A stretch of 64,000 nt of DNA from an uncultured Phascolarctobacterium sp. (GTDB taxonomy: Bacteria > Bacillota > Negativicutes > Acidaminococcales > Acidaminococcaceae): positions 3,866 to 67,865 of the forward strand of contig CAJKLD010000010.1 in NCBI GenBank assembly GCA_905200645.1. Direction: 5' to 3'. Position numbers and translations under genes: made by a program. Shown here piece after piece: positions 52,557 through 61,382 of this stretch. The notes beneath the pieces are model-generated. The model did not search any database, was not told the DNA's origin, and saw only the letters and a list, made by a program, of their open reading frames with translations. The stretch's first letter is position 1, and every line of letters begins with the position of its first letter.

Positions 52557-54179
52557 TTATGCTTTGCTGCTGCCGAACAAATTCTTGCGAGCTTCAAAGA
52601 AGAGGGCGATTGCCAGCACAAAGAGAACTGTGCCTAAACCGGCAGTGATAAAGTGGCCAGCGCCAAAGTTTGCGGATACAATCTGCACCAAAGCTACCAA
52701 TGTTACGCAGAACATGAACAGCATAGGAATTACAACCATCAGATTGGTTTTACCAACACTCTTCAGCCATACGCCGATAGCCAGCAGAGAAAGAGCAGCC
52801 AGCAGTTGGTTTGCTGCACCAAAAATGGGCCAAATGGTGAGGTAAGAACCCAAGGACATGTAGCCGGAAAGCACAACGGTAATCAAGGTTGCAACATACG
52901 GATTAGTCAGTACGGAGCCTTCTGCTTTACCAGTTTCGGCATTAACCTTAGTAAATAACTCTTGGAAAATGAAACGTCCCAGACGGGTAGAGGTGTCGAG
53001 AGTAGTCAGAGCAAAAGCAGAAATAGTCAAAGCTACAAAGCCTTTTGCCACGCCAAAGGGGAAGCCTAAGGTAGTCATAAAAGTACCAACGCCATCAGCA
53101 AATACGTTTACGGGACCGCCGGCTTTGAGCAGTGTAGTAAGCTTGTCGCCGCCTACATAGCCAACGGCTACAACGGAAACAACTGCCAAAACGCCTTCCA
53201 ACAGCATGGAGCCGTAGCCAACTAAGCGAGCATTTTTTTCACTGTCCAGCTGTTTAGAGGTAGTACCGGAGGATACAAGGCTGTGGAAGCCGGAGATAGC
53301 GCCGCAGGCAACGGTTACAAACAGCATGGGGAACATAGGATTGGTACCCTTGCCGGAAGGATCAAAAGAGGTTACAGCCGGAAGCTGTATGGTTGGTTGA
53401 TATAAAACGATACCAACCAAAGCAAAAGCAATGCAGGCATACAGCAGGAAAGAGTTCAAATAATCGCGGGGCTGGAGCAAAATCCAAACCGGGGCAATAG
53501 AAGCAATAAAAATATATGCCATCAAAATACAAATCCAAACGCTTTTACTAAGGACCAACGGGAACATATTGCCCAAAGCAATGCATACAATTAACAAAAT
53601 AACGCCTACAATAGTACCAATGCTGAAGCTTACGCCGCCGCGGTATACAGCCAGGCCAAAAGCTACTGCCAGCACAATAAAAAGCATGGAGGAAGAAGCT
53701 GCCTGCGGGCTGGCAACGAAGGTTGCAGCTACGATATTAGCGAAAGCGGCAATAACAACCAGCAGAGTTACATAAGCAAAAATGGAGAAGAGGAATTTAC
53801 CGCTTTTGCCCAAGGTTGCTTCGATAATCTGACCAATGGTTTTGCCTTCAAAACGAACGGAAGCGAACAGTGCGCCAAAGTCATGCACGCCGCCGAAGAA
53901 AATACTGCCAATTAAAATCCACAGCATAACCGGAACCCAACCGAATACTGCTGCGGTGATAGGGCCTACGATGGGGCCTGCACCGGCGATAGAAGAAAAA
54001 TGGTGACCCATAAGAACTGCCGGAGGAGTAGGCATGTAGTCTACATCGTCGCGCAGAGTTTCTGCCGGAGTTTTGCGTGAAGGGTCAATACCCCATTTTT
54101 TACACAGCCAAGCGCCGTAAGTAGTGTAGGCAATGAAAAAAATAATCATTGAACCAGCGAGTAATAAAAATCCACTCAT
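52557..54179 (-). CDS. cstA: CstA-family peptide/pyruvate transporter
   Basis: 540 residues with about 16 hydrophobic helices. Family segments GHHFSSIAGAGPIVGP, FFGGVHDFGALFASVR and ALTTLDTSTRLGRF are clear. CstA takes up peptides on starvation in E. coli, and relatives (BtsT) take up pyruvate. The length is that of the shorter clostridial/Negativicute form. It has its own promoter and a striking dyad in the 5' untranslated region. Substrate is uncertain. Confidence 0.92.
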   Translation of the reverse strand: MSGFLLLAGSMIIFFIAYTTYGAWLCKKWGIDPSRKTPAETLRDDVDYMPTPPAVLMGHHFSSIAGAGPIVGPITAAVFGWVPVMLWILIGSIFFGGVHDFGALFASVRFEGKTIGQIIEATLGKSGKFLFSIFAYVTLLVVIAAFANIVAATFVASPQAASSSMLFIVLAVAFGLAVYRGGVSFSIGTIVGVILLIVCIALGNMFPLVLSKSVWICILMAYIFIASIAPVWILLQPRDYLNSFLLYACIAFALVGIVLYQPTIQLPAVTSFDPSGKGTNPMFPMLFVTVACGAISGFHSLVSSGTTSKQLDSEKNARLVGYGSMLLEGVLAVVSVVAVGYVGGDKLTTLLKAGGPVNVFADGVGTFMTTLGFPFGVAKGFVALTISAFALTTLDTSTRLGRFIFQELFTKVNAETGKAEGSVLTNPYVATLITVVLSGYMSLGSYLTIWPIFGAANQLLAALSLLAIGVWLKSVGKTNLMVVIPMLFMFCVTLVALVQIVSANFGAGHFITAGLGTVLFVLAIALFFEARKNLFGSSKA

Positions 54180-54235
54180 AAAAAACTTCCTTTCTTACGT
54201 TTGCATCCTTGCAAATGAATTTATAAAAAATAGGC

Positions 54236-54257
54236 GCACAATACTCATGTATTGTGC
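54236..54257. promoter_or_regulatory. Perfect 9-base inverted repeat in the cstA leader
   Basis: GCACAATAC and GTATTGTGC separated by four bases, about 60 bases before the cstA start and just after the predicted transcription start. A second dyad (TTTGC/GCAAA) is at about 54200-54215. Operator or mRNA hairpin. Confidence 0.5.
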
Positions 54258-54270
54258 AAAACTTTCTATT

Positions 54271-54298
54271 AGTATATCATATTTTATATTTTTGTCAA
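54271..54298 (-). promoter_or_regulatory. cstA promoter
   Basis: On the minus strand TTGACA (54293-54298), a 16-base spacer and TATACT (54271-54276). Confidence 0.65.
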
Positions 54299-54345
54299 TA
54301 ATTTCAGTCAAATAATAATGAAAGTGTAAACAAATTAGTTGAAAG

Positions 54346-54389
54346 AAAAAAGCTGTTAAGTTAGTTTGTAATAAGCTTAACAGCTTTCT
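54346..54389 (-). terminator. Terminator of the gene at 54393-54893
   Basis: AAAGCTGTTAAG at 54349-54360 and CTTAACAGCTTT at 54375-54386 are perfect arms; on the minus strand six T follow. Confidence 0.85.
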
Positions 54390-54392
54390 TAA

Positions 54393-54893
54393 CTATTGGT
54401 TGTTGATAAATTTAAAATATTCTGCCGACTTTTGACCGGCTTTGTTATAAGTAAGCCTTTGCGCAGGAATATCCACAATATATAATGCCAAATCTGACCA
54501 TCCTTTAAGGCTGAAGCAATAGTCCTTGTGATACCTAAATTTTTCCAACTGCTTAACTAAATTAGGTTCTATACCGGCTTCGCAGATAAATACTAAAGCA
54601 AAAAGACTGCTCATGTGTTCTGTAGTTGTTTTTAAAGTCTGCATTCTTTCCTTGAGCAAATATATATATGAATCTACTTCTTCTTTAGAAACCGCCTTTT
54701 CAAAGAGTTGAATATATAAATATTCGTTGTGCTGCACGCTATAAGTTTTAATGCTGGGCACCATAAAATAGCCTTCGTCCGTAGCGTTCAGCTCGGCGAT
54801 AAGTGCGAAAGGCAAAGTTTCGTTCAGCGGCTTTTTGTCAAAGTAACGCTGTAAGCGCTGCTCAAGTAGTTGTAAATAAGCTTGTCCGTCCAT
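54393..54893 (-). CDS. Hypothetical protein
   Basis: 166 residues, no signal peptide or membrane segment, so cytoplasmic. Mixed helix and strand, acidic in the first half (YLQLLEQRLQRYFDKKPLNE) with a C-terminal AGQKSAEYFKFINNQ. I do not recognise it. ATG 54893 is followed on the coding strand by a normal codon pattern; AAGGAAG lies upstream. It stands alone between cstA and pduL with its own terminator. Confidence 0.62.
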   Translation of the reverse strand: MDGQAYLQLLEQRLQRYFDKKPLNETLPFALIAELNATDEGYFMVPSIKTYSVQHNEYLYIQLFEKAVSKEEVDSYIYLLKERMQTLKTTTEHMSSLFALVFICEAGIEPNLVKQLEKFRYHKDYCFSLKGWSDLALYIVDIPAQRLTYNKAGQKSAEYFKFINNQ

Positions 54894-55083
54894 AAGTTTC
54901 TTCCTTTATATAATACTTTTTTATCATAGTATAAAGTATATACTTCTGCTTGTCCAGTAATATAAAATTCAGCGGTGCTTTATTGTGAAAATTTTGCTAA
55001 ATTCCGCATGTATACATCATTGTGCAAGCGGAATGTGATATAATAATTTTGGTAGATACAAAAATTACTATGAGGTGATATAT

Positions 55084-55659
55084 ATGCAATTCCCTATCGT
55101 TTTGGGCGTTAGCGCCCGTCATGCCCATTTGTGCCGTGAGCACATGGATATTCTTTTTGGTAAAGGCAGCGAGCTGCATCCCAAAAAACCTATCGGCCAG
55201 CCCGGACAATATGCTTCTGAAGAACAAATTATGATGGTAACTCCCAAGGATTCCATGAAGCTGCGCATTATCGGCCCGCTGCGTCCGGAAACGCAAATCG
55301 AGCTTTCTTTAACTGACGCACGCAAGGTTGGGCTGAATGCGCCTATCCGTAATAGCGGCGATATTGCCGGTTCTGCCGGAGCTAAGCTGATTGGTCCATG
55401 CGGTGAAGTAGAAATTACAGAGGGTATTATTATTGCTGCCCGTCACGTACATCTTTATCCCGAAACTGCTGAAAAATATGGTTTAAAAGATGGCGATATT
55501 GTTGATATTCAAACCGAAGGCGAACGCAGCCTTACCTTGCACAACGTTTTGGTGCGCGCCGGTGTAAAGCATGCCGATGAAGTACACATTGATACTGATG
55601 AAGCCAATGCCTGCAACTTAGACAGCGGTGTAATGGTAAATATTGTTTACAATAAATAG
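55084..55659 (+). CDS. pduL: PduL-type phosphate acyltransferase (phosphotransacylase)
   Basis: 191 residues from ATG 55084 (GAGGTGA upstream). Zinc-ligand stretches SARHAHLCREH and AARHVHLYPE. PduL moves the acyl group of acetyl- or propionyl-CoA to phosphate. No shell-protein or other microcompartment gene is nearby, and no N-terminal encapsulation helix is seen, so it most likely serves as the cytoplasmic Pta in acetate or propionate formation. Confidence 0.92.
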   Translation: MQFPIVLGVSARHAHLCREHMDILFGKGSELHPKKPIGQPGQYASEEQIMMVTPKDSMKLRIIGPLRPETQIELSLTDARKVGLNAPIRNSGDIAGSAGAKLIGPCGEVEITEGIIIAARHVHLYPETAEKYGLKDGDIVDIQTEGERSLTLHNVLVRAGVKHADEVHIDTDEANACNLDSGVMVNIVYNK

Positions 55660-55688
55660 CTTGAAACCGGAGCAGAGGAGGTGCAGCT

Positions 55689-57224
55689 ATGAAAAAAGGT
55701 TTTGCTTTAACCGCTTTATGTATGTTAGTTGCAGGACAAGCATGGGCTTACGAAAATTTGCAGGCTGGTTATAGCGTGCAGGATAAAGAACCGTTCTACA
55801 AAATGGCCAGCAGCAAAATATACGCTTATTCCAGCTTTAGCGCTAATTCCTTAGATAAATTGGAAAAAATGCAGCGCGGCAGCGTAAATATAGTAAATTA
55901 TTATACTGCTGACGAAATGGCACAGATTTTAGGCGAAGAATTCAGCACAGCTTATTTTGACCGGCAATATGAGCAAATCGCCGTACTGCAGCGCTCCGAG
56001 CTCGATATTCGCACCGTTCCGTGCCCGTTACTGGATATGGAACGCTATGCTGAAAAAGATACGGGGAAGAATATTATTTTACAGCAGTATTTTCAGGAGC
56101 AGTTTCAAAAGCTGAAGCCGATAATTGGCATTACTACAGTTAACGGCAGTCGCGCTATAAAAATATCCTATTTATATAAGCAGATGAAAAGCTTGATTGC
56201 CGTTGATACAACGCTGCTTTCGGCTAACGACCGTCTTTATATGCTGACAACGGTTACGGCGGACGATAAAGTTTTTGCTGCGCAAAATTCCGAAGCTGCA
56301 ACTCCTGACGAAGAAGTATCTAAATCCGGCGATATTCATAAAAGAATGGGCGAAGCTTTTAAGCAGTCTATGAAAACAGAAAACGTTGAGCCTTCCGATG
56401 TCGATGTCAAGGTTATCAAGGCTATTGCTAAAGAGCACAAGCGTTTTACCAAGGGATTTAAAGCTTTGACGCCGCAAGGTTCGGCGAAGCACGTTGTTTT
56501 GACTGACAGTGTTGCACAAAAAAATATAACTCTGCCGCAGGATTGGTTCTACGCACAAGTTCAGATTAGAGAAAAAGAAGGTGCCGGGACTTTTACCACG
56601 GCGGCGTCCTTGCCGACAATGCAAAAAATTGCTAAAGAGCTTGATTATGTAGGAATCTACGGCTTGTTAGACGCAAATGCTGTTCTTCATCCTAATAAGC
56701 CAGTGGAGCCCGCAGAGCCAACCGAGATTAGCGACGATGCTGATGTGTACGTAGATGATTCTGTAGCGGCAAATCAGCAGCAGCCAGCTAGTGCGGAAAT
56801 GTCGGAAGCAGCCAAAGCTAAAGTTTTAGCAGAAACGCGCAAAGCGTTAAGCAATTTTGACGCTATGCTGTTTACGTGCAGCTTTAAGATTAAAGACAAG
56901 GATTTTCAGGAATTTATAGCACTGCCGCGCACGCAGTCACTGGAAACAGAAATCTTTTTACAAGGTGCCTTAGAAAGACTTAAACGTGGCAGCGACGAGT
57001 ATTTTGCTTTAGATGATTATGCTTTTGATATCAATTATACGCAAGACAAAGCGCTAGTTGATATTAACACTAAAATCAGCGTGCTCAAAGAGTTTAAGTT
57101 TACTAATTTGCTGCGTTTAGCGGCATTTGCCGATAACAGCGCCAGCGCATTATTTTATCTGCACAAAAGCGAGCTGCCAGCCGACGAGCAAATTATGCAA
57201 GGCATTGATGAGTGGCAGTTTTAG
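55689..57224 (+). CDS. Secreted protein of unknown function
   Basis: 511 residues with a clear signal peptide (MKKGFALTALCMLVAGQAWA). The mature protein is rich in charged helices and contains a Pro/Glu-rich linker (about residues 338-365, PNKPVEPAEPTEISDDADV) between two globular halves. No enzymatic motif recognised. GGAGGTG before ATG and 30 bases after pduL, so they may share a transcript. A terminator follows. Confidence 0.72.
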   Translation: MKKGFALTALCMLVAGQAWAYENLQAGYSVQDKEPFYKMASSKIYAYSSFSANSLDKLEKMQRGSVNIVNYYTADEMAQILGEEFSTAYFDRQYEQIAVLQRSELDIRTVPCPLLDMERYAEKDTGKNIILQQYFQEQFQKLKPIIGITTVNGSRAIKISYLYKQMKSLIAVDTTLLSANDRLYMLTTVTADDKVFAAQNSEAATPDEEVSKSGDIHKRMGEAFKQSMKTENVEPSDVDVKVIKAIAKEHKRFTKGFKALTPQGSAKHVVLTDSVAQKNITLPQDWFYAQVQIREKEGAGTFTTAASLPTMQKIAKELDYVGIYGLLDANAVLHPNKPVEPAEPTEISDDADVYVDDSVAANQQQPASAEMSEAAKAKVLAETRKALSNFDAMLFTCSFKIKDKDFQEFIALPRTQSLETEIFLQGALERLKRGSDEYFALDDYAFDINYTQDKALVDINTKISVLKEFKFTNLLRLAAFADNSASALFYLHKSELPADEQIMQGIDEWQF

Positions 57225-57271
57225 TCATTTATAAAAACATTATATTATAGTAGTACCATATTTTTACCAAG

Positions 57272-57316
57272 AAAAGCCTGCAAACTAGTTGTTAAAACGG
57301 TGAGCAGGCTTTTTGG
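57272..57316 (+). terminator. Terminator after the secreted-protein gene
   Basis: AAAAGCCTGC and GCAGGCTTTT arms around a 22-base loop with T run. Confidence 0.8.
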
Positions 57317-57376
57317 TATGTATGTTTGCAATGTGTTATACTAATAAAAAATACGTGTATACAATTACCCCGCCTA

Positions 57377-57405
57377 TTGTCTGAATATTATATTTGTGCT
57401 ACAAT
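57377..57405 (+). promoter_or_regulatory. Promoter of the amino-acid symporter gene
   Basis: TTGTCT (57377-57382), 17-base spacer, TACAAT (57400-57405); a small dyad (TCTCT/AGAGA) follows in the leader. Confidence 0.6.
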
Positions 57406-57477
57406 ATTGCTCGTAGTCTCTTAGGAGTAGAGAGAACAAATAATATTCTGCTAGGAATTTGAGGGGGAATTACACAC

Positions 57478-58869
57478 ATGTTAGATTTTTTGAATGCTTT
57501 TGACGCTTTAGTTTGGGGTCCGCCCTTGATGATTTTATTGATCGGTACAGGCATCATGCTGACCATCCGCTTGGGCCTTTTGCAGGTTATGAAGCTGCCC
57601 AAGGCTTTACAGCTGATTTTTTCTGCTCGTAGCAATGGTAGTGGGGACGTAAGCAGCTTCCAAGCATTATGTACCGCATTGGCAGCGACGGTTGGTACTG
57701 GCAACATTGTCGGTGTTGCGACGGCAGTAAAAGCAGGCGGTCCCGGTGCCTTGTTTTGGATGTGGATTGCAGCCTTCTTTGGCATGGCAACCAAATATGC
57801 GGAAGGTGTGTTGGCCGTAAAATATCGTAAGGTTGATGCTAACGGCAACATCTCCGGTGGCCCTATGTACTATATTGAGCAGGGCTTGGGCCTCAAGTTT
57901 AAGCCCTTGGCTGTGATGTTTGCCATCTTCGGTGTAATGACTGCTGCCTTAGGCAGTGGTACCTTTACTCAAGTTAACGCTATTACTTCTATTGTAAATG
58001 TATCATTTGATGTGCCTGTGATTTATTCAGCTGCTGTGCTGACATTTTTGGTTGCGGTAATTACTATTGGTGGTCTGCAATCCATCGCCAAGGTTGCCAG
58101 CAAAATCGTGCCTTTTATGGCCGTTGTTTATATCATTAGCGCCATCTCCGTACTGGTTTATTACGCTGATGTGCTGCCCGCAGCCATCAAGCTTGTCATC
58201 GACAGCGCTTTTACAACAACTGCTGCTCAAGGTGGCTTCTTGGGCGCTACTGTTATGATTGCTATGCGTAGTGGTGTAGCACGTGGTATTTATTCCAACG
58301 AAGCTGGCTTAGGCTCCGCACCCATTGTAGCAGCAGCAGCCAAGACTAAATGGCCGGCAGAGCAGGGCCTTGTTTCCATGACCGGTACCTTTATCGATAC
58401 CATCATCATCTGCACCATGACTGGCCTGACCTTGATTGTCAGCGGTGTTTGGTGTGGCGATGTGAATGGCGCGGCTATGACTGAAGCTGCCTTTGCTAGC
58501 GCATTTCCGAGCTTGGCTAAATACATGCTGACCTTTGGCTTGGTGCTGTTCGCCTTCAGTACCATCATTGGCTGGAGCTACTATGGCGAGCGCTGCTGTG
58601 AGTATCTCTTTGGCGTCAAGGGTATCATGCCTTACCGCATTATTTACATTATATTGGTAGGCTTGGGCGTGTTCCTGAAGCTAGAAACCATTTGGGTCAT
58701 TGCGGATATAGTTAATGGTCTTATGGCCATTCCGAACTTGATCGCTTTGATTGGCTTGAGCGGTGTGGTTGTAGCTGAAACGAAGCTGTACTTTGAGCAT
58801 TGGGACAGAGTCCATGAAAGAAGAAAAAGCATCAATAATGCTGGCGCTGATTCTGAGCTGACCGCGTAA
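57478..58869 (+). CDS. AGCS-family Na+:alanine/glycine symporter
   Basis: 463 residues, about 11 helices. Family signatures ATVGTGNIVGVATAVKAGGPGA and GLGSAPIVAAAAKT. It imports alanine or glycine with Na+. GAGGGGG precedes ATG. Base use differs from the neighbours: more CTG, GGC and ACC at third positions, which may mean high expression or a different history. No amino-acid-binding riboswitch is visible in the leader. Confidence 0.93.
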   Translation: MLDFLNAFDALVWGPPLMILLIGTGIMLTIRLGLLQVMKLPKALQLIFSARSNGSGDVSSFQALCTALAATVGTGNIVGVATAVKAGGPGALFWMWIAAFFGMATKYAEGVLAVKYRKVDANGNISGGPMYYIEQGLGLKFKPLAVMFAIFGVMTAALGSGTFTQVNAITSIVNVSFDVPVIYSAAVLTFLVAVITIGGLQSIAKVASKIVPFMAVVYIISAISVLVYYADVLPAAIKLVIDSAFTTTAAQGGFLGATVMIAMRSGVARGIYSNEAGLGSAPIVAAAAKTKWPAEQGLVSMTGTFIDTIIICTMTGLTLIVSGVWCGDVNGAAMTEAAFASAFPSLAKYMLTFGLVLFAFSTIIGWSYYGERCCEYLFGVKGIMPYRIIYIILVGLGVFLKLETIWVIADIVNGLMAIPNLIALIGLSGVVVAETKLYFEHWDRVHERRKSINNAGADSELTA

Positions 58870-58900
58870 AAAGTATCTACATAATTACAGAATTTCATAA

Positions 58901-58939
58901 GGCCTGCTGACTAAAGAAAAATTAGTTAGCAGGCTTTTT
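58901..58939 (+). terminator. Terminator after the AGCS symporter gene
   Basis: GCCTGCTGACTAA and TTAGTTAGCAGGC are near-perfect 13-base arms with a T run. With the next hairpin it fills most of the 309-base gap to 59178; no gene is seen there. Confidence 0.9.
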
Positions 58940-59003
58940 ATTTATCATGGCTTGATTATACCATTTTAGAACGATAGAGAGGTCGCCTGTAAAGCGACAA
59001 ATA

Positions 59004-59076
59004 AAAAAGCTGATGAATTCTATATTAGGTCACTCAGGCGCCAATCGCCCATGGACCTAGCTTTCATCAGCTTTTT
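59004..59076. other. Three-tier hairpin, bidirectional terminator or structured RNA
   Basis: A perfect 14-base outer stem (AAAAAGCTGATGAA / TTCATCAGCTTTTT), a middle stem TAGGTC/GACCTA and an inner stem GGCG/CGCC around CCAAT, in nested order. A small hairpin (GTCGC/GCGAC, 58982-58998) precedes it. It would end transcription of the minus-strand gene to its right; the inner parts are more than a terminator needs. Confidence 0.6.
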
Positions 59077-59178
59077 CGTTATTCAGTTTACCATAATAGG
59101 GGAGAACTATCATGGAAAAAAGTTGCAAACCTCAATACTCAACAAAAATCTTAAATAAACTGCTTTGCTCAAGAATTT

Positions 59179-59694
59179 TCATTCTTCAATAAAGAACTCC
59201 CAAGCACATCCATCTGGGCTCTCAGTGCAGTCGGGGTAACAGCTTATACAGCGACATTTTATGCGATTATCTATAGTAGCTGCAAATCCGGTATATTCTA
59301 AGATACCAACAGATTTACAGGGGTGGTAAGGAAGTCCCTTCCGACTACGTGCCGTCTGAACTCTGCAATCACGGTTACGATAAATCAGTTTATTGCCTTC
59401 ACGAGTGCATTCATGCTTATTGAGATTGCCATAAAAGCGATAATGTAGAGCCCGTTCCAGACCCTCCAAGCCAGGATTTTCAGGAAGATGCAAAAACTCC
59501 TTAATACGCATAGCTTCAATAACAGTAAACCGTTTCCATGCTTCTTCGTCATGAAAAACAGCTTCATCCATACCATGTTTGCGTTCTATAGATTGAAACC
59601 ATACGCCATCATGAGCTAACCAATTCTTGGAATAAATCTCTATCAAATCCATTAATTGTTCTTTACTTAGTTTAGCTAGGTGTTCGTTTCTCAT
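59179..59694 (-). CDS. DUF6125-type protein
   Basis: 171 residues from ATG 59694 with AAGGAATG upstream. Helical N-terminal half (LSKEQLMDLIEIYSKNWLAH) and a Cys-rich C-terminal half with CRVQTARSRKGL, CKSVG and CRCISCYPDCTESPDGC, suggesting a metal or cluster site. It looks like the DUF6125/ATC-hydrolase-like (L-2-amino-thiazoline-4-carboxylate hydrolase) family; the reaction is not known. It is followed by the three-tier hairpin. Confidence 0.65.
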   Translation of the reverse strand: MRNEHLAKLSKEQLMDLIEIYSKNWLAHDGVWFQSIERKHGMDEAVFHDEEAWKRFTVIEAMRIKEFLHLPENPGLEGLERALHYRFYGNLNKHECTREGNKLIYRNRDCRVQTARSRKGLPYHPCKSVGILEYTGFAATIDNRIKCRCISCYPDCTESPDGCAWEFFIEE

Positions 59695-59721
59695 AAAAAC
59701 ATTCCTTCCCATATATACTTC

Positions 59722-60201
59722 CTATTTTGCCAACTCTAAAAGCGTATCTCCAGCAACACGATATACAGTCCAATCACTCATCGGTTCAGCTCCTAGAGAC
59801 ATATAAAAGTTAATACTTGGCTTATTCCAGTCTAGGCACCACCACTCTAGACGGCCACAACCCCTTTCAACAGCGATGGATGCCAGCTTTTTTAGAATTG
59901 CTTTTCCATATCCCTTTCCTCTGTATCCAGGTTGAACATACAAATCCTACAGATATATACCTGCACGGCCGAGGAAGGTTGAAAAGTTATGGAAGAATAG
60001 AGCAAAACCAATTTCTTTGCCATTTTCCATAGCAAATATAACTTCTGCCTTTTGTTTGTCAAAAATCCACTCTTCTAAGATAGCTTCATCAGCAACTACT
60101 TCATCTAGCATTTTTTCATAGTCAGCCAACTCTTTTATAAATTGCAGGATTAGGGGAGTATCTTTTCTTTCGGCATATCTGAATCTTAGTATTGATGTCA
60201 T
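59722..60201 (-). pseudogene. GNAT N-acetyltransferase interrupted by an in-frame amber codon
   Basis: The two halves lie in the same frame: MTSILRFRYAERKDTPLIL...GRAGIYL, then TAG at 59947-59949, then DLYVQPGYRGKGYGKAIL and the rest to ELAK. GNAT proteins usually read GIYLEDLYV here, so one G-to-T change turned a Glu codon into a stop. The acetyl-CoA motif RGKGYGKA is intact. It is probably inactive unless the amber codon is suppressed. Confidence 0.8.
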
Positions 60202-60216
60202 TTAATGTCAGGCCTT

Positions 60217-60560
60217 TCAGTTATAGAATAAAGCTGAGCTGTTTTTACCCATAAATTTTATAAAGAGGGGTTTGGTCTCTATTATTTCCTTAATTCTTTT
60301 AGGAACAAGCTTATATCTAATCTTTCTCATAGTATCTTTAGGTGGCTTTCCTAAAATAATTAGCTGCTTTTCACAGCTATACATATTAAGGAGACAAATG
60401 ATATTCGCCCGCGCTTCAGCAGGACAAGCTTTCCTTACATCAGGTTTTAAATAGTCTTCTGAAACTATTTTGGCAGTTAATTCGGATTGTGTTCAAAAAA
60501 CCACTCTTCAAGGCTAGAAAAATTGACATCATATACATATCTATCAGAATAGTCCTCAGA
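60217..60560 (-). pseudogene. Frameshifted remnant of an unrecognised protein
   Basis: Reading leftwards on the minus strand, GSEDYSDRYVYDVNFSSLEEW up to a TAA at 60477-60479 continues, in another frame, as ELTAKIVSEDYLKPDVRKA and a ~75-residue basic tail ending FMGKNSSALFYN at 60217. The two parts read as one protein broken by a frameshift. I do not recognise the family. It is possible that the P-loop piece upstream belonged to it. Confidence 0.5.
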
Positions 60561-60687
60561 ACCTTTCAGCCAATGTGTGCATATGCACAGACTTTTCCAA
60601 ATCTGATTCTTTTGCAATAACAGATGCCGTTGTAGTTTTTCCTGTCCCCGGCGCACCTGTGATTACAATAATTCTACCTTGATTCAT
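60556..60687 (-). pseudogene. P-loop kinase remnant
   Basis: 43 codons from ATG 60687, with GGAGG upstream. RIIVITGAPGTGKTTTAS is a Walker A start of an AAA_33 or zeta-toxin-like small-molecule kinase. The frame stops after HTLAERF, where a shift into the next remnant's frame would allow it to continue. No other kinase motif is left. Confidence 0.6.
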
Positions 60688-60726
60688 CTATATTTTACCT
60701 CCACAAATCTATGGTATATTTAATGA

Positions 60727-61054
60727 CATAAAATGAAGTCATCGTTTAGAGGGTTTTATATTTAGGTGTCTAAACGACCTCTTCACATCAGTCTAAATGA
60801 CTTCTGCAAAAAGAAGTCCTGTAAATTCTGTATCACATTTATAATAATTTGTATCAGCTTTTATGATTTCGTTGACGAGCTCTTCTTGATTACTTTATAA
60901 TAAATTTAATCTATTCTAATGAAAGGAAGATCTCAGAGCAGTGTTTCTTGTCGGATTCTCTTCTCTGAGATCTAGTGGTGTATCACCATGTTTATTATAT
61001 CAAATTACAATCTTGTCTTCAAGAAATACCTTAGTGTTTTTCTGTGAGAGTAAT
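60727..61054 (+). repeat. 328-base inverted repeat, left copy
   Basis: It matches 63342-63669 on the opposite strand with only a few mismatches. It holds a motif array near its left end (TCTAAACGA type), the dyad AGATCTCAGAG/CTCTGAGATCT at 60928-60973, and the first codons of a DUF6431-type gene, which is cut off after about 13 shared codons. It is a truncated second copy of the element at 62.9-63.7 kb. Confidence 0.88.
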
Positions 61055-61055
61055 A

Positions 61056-61160
61056 GAGCGCTTGAATGCAGAAGTAAACGCGACTATGGTCAAAAAGTCA
61101 ATAGGGCTTTATCACGACATTTTTCCGAGCTGTTACTTTTCTCAAAAAAACATCTCTTAA
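61056..61160 (+). pseudogene. C-terminal remnant of an unrecognised gene
   Basis: 34 codons and a stop (ERLNAEVNATMVKKS, then IGLYHDIFPSCYF) that start just where the left repeat ends. A hairpin with a T run (61159-61184) follows, so it looks like a true gene end. The rest of 61185-61382 holds a GTCGC/GCGAC dyad and no gene that I can support. Confidence 0.35.
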
Positions 61161-61382
61161 AATCGTTTCTGAGCGATTTTTTTGAGGGTGTTCATATAAA
61201 ACCATGGACCATTTTTGTATCGCGCTCATAAAATTAGCATTTTGTCAAGTTTTGGACCTAGGGTGGGGTATAGCAAAGCTAGGGTGTCGCTTGTCCCAGT
61301 TGCAAATAGACTTGCGACCCCTCCGCACTTCCTCTTTAGTGGCAAATATACACTTTTTTATTTAAATACTAAATGTCAACAA

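Noticed and set aside
57406..57477. Glycine-type riboswitch before the AGCS symporter
   Set aside because: The leader is only about 70 bases with one small dyad, too short and lacking the tandem aptamer features.
60941..61231. 96-codon plus-strand frame over the left repeat edge
   Set aside because: It is a chimera of the DUF6431-type N-terminus and unrelated sequence past the repeat break, and has no own start signals.
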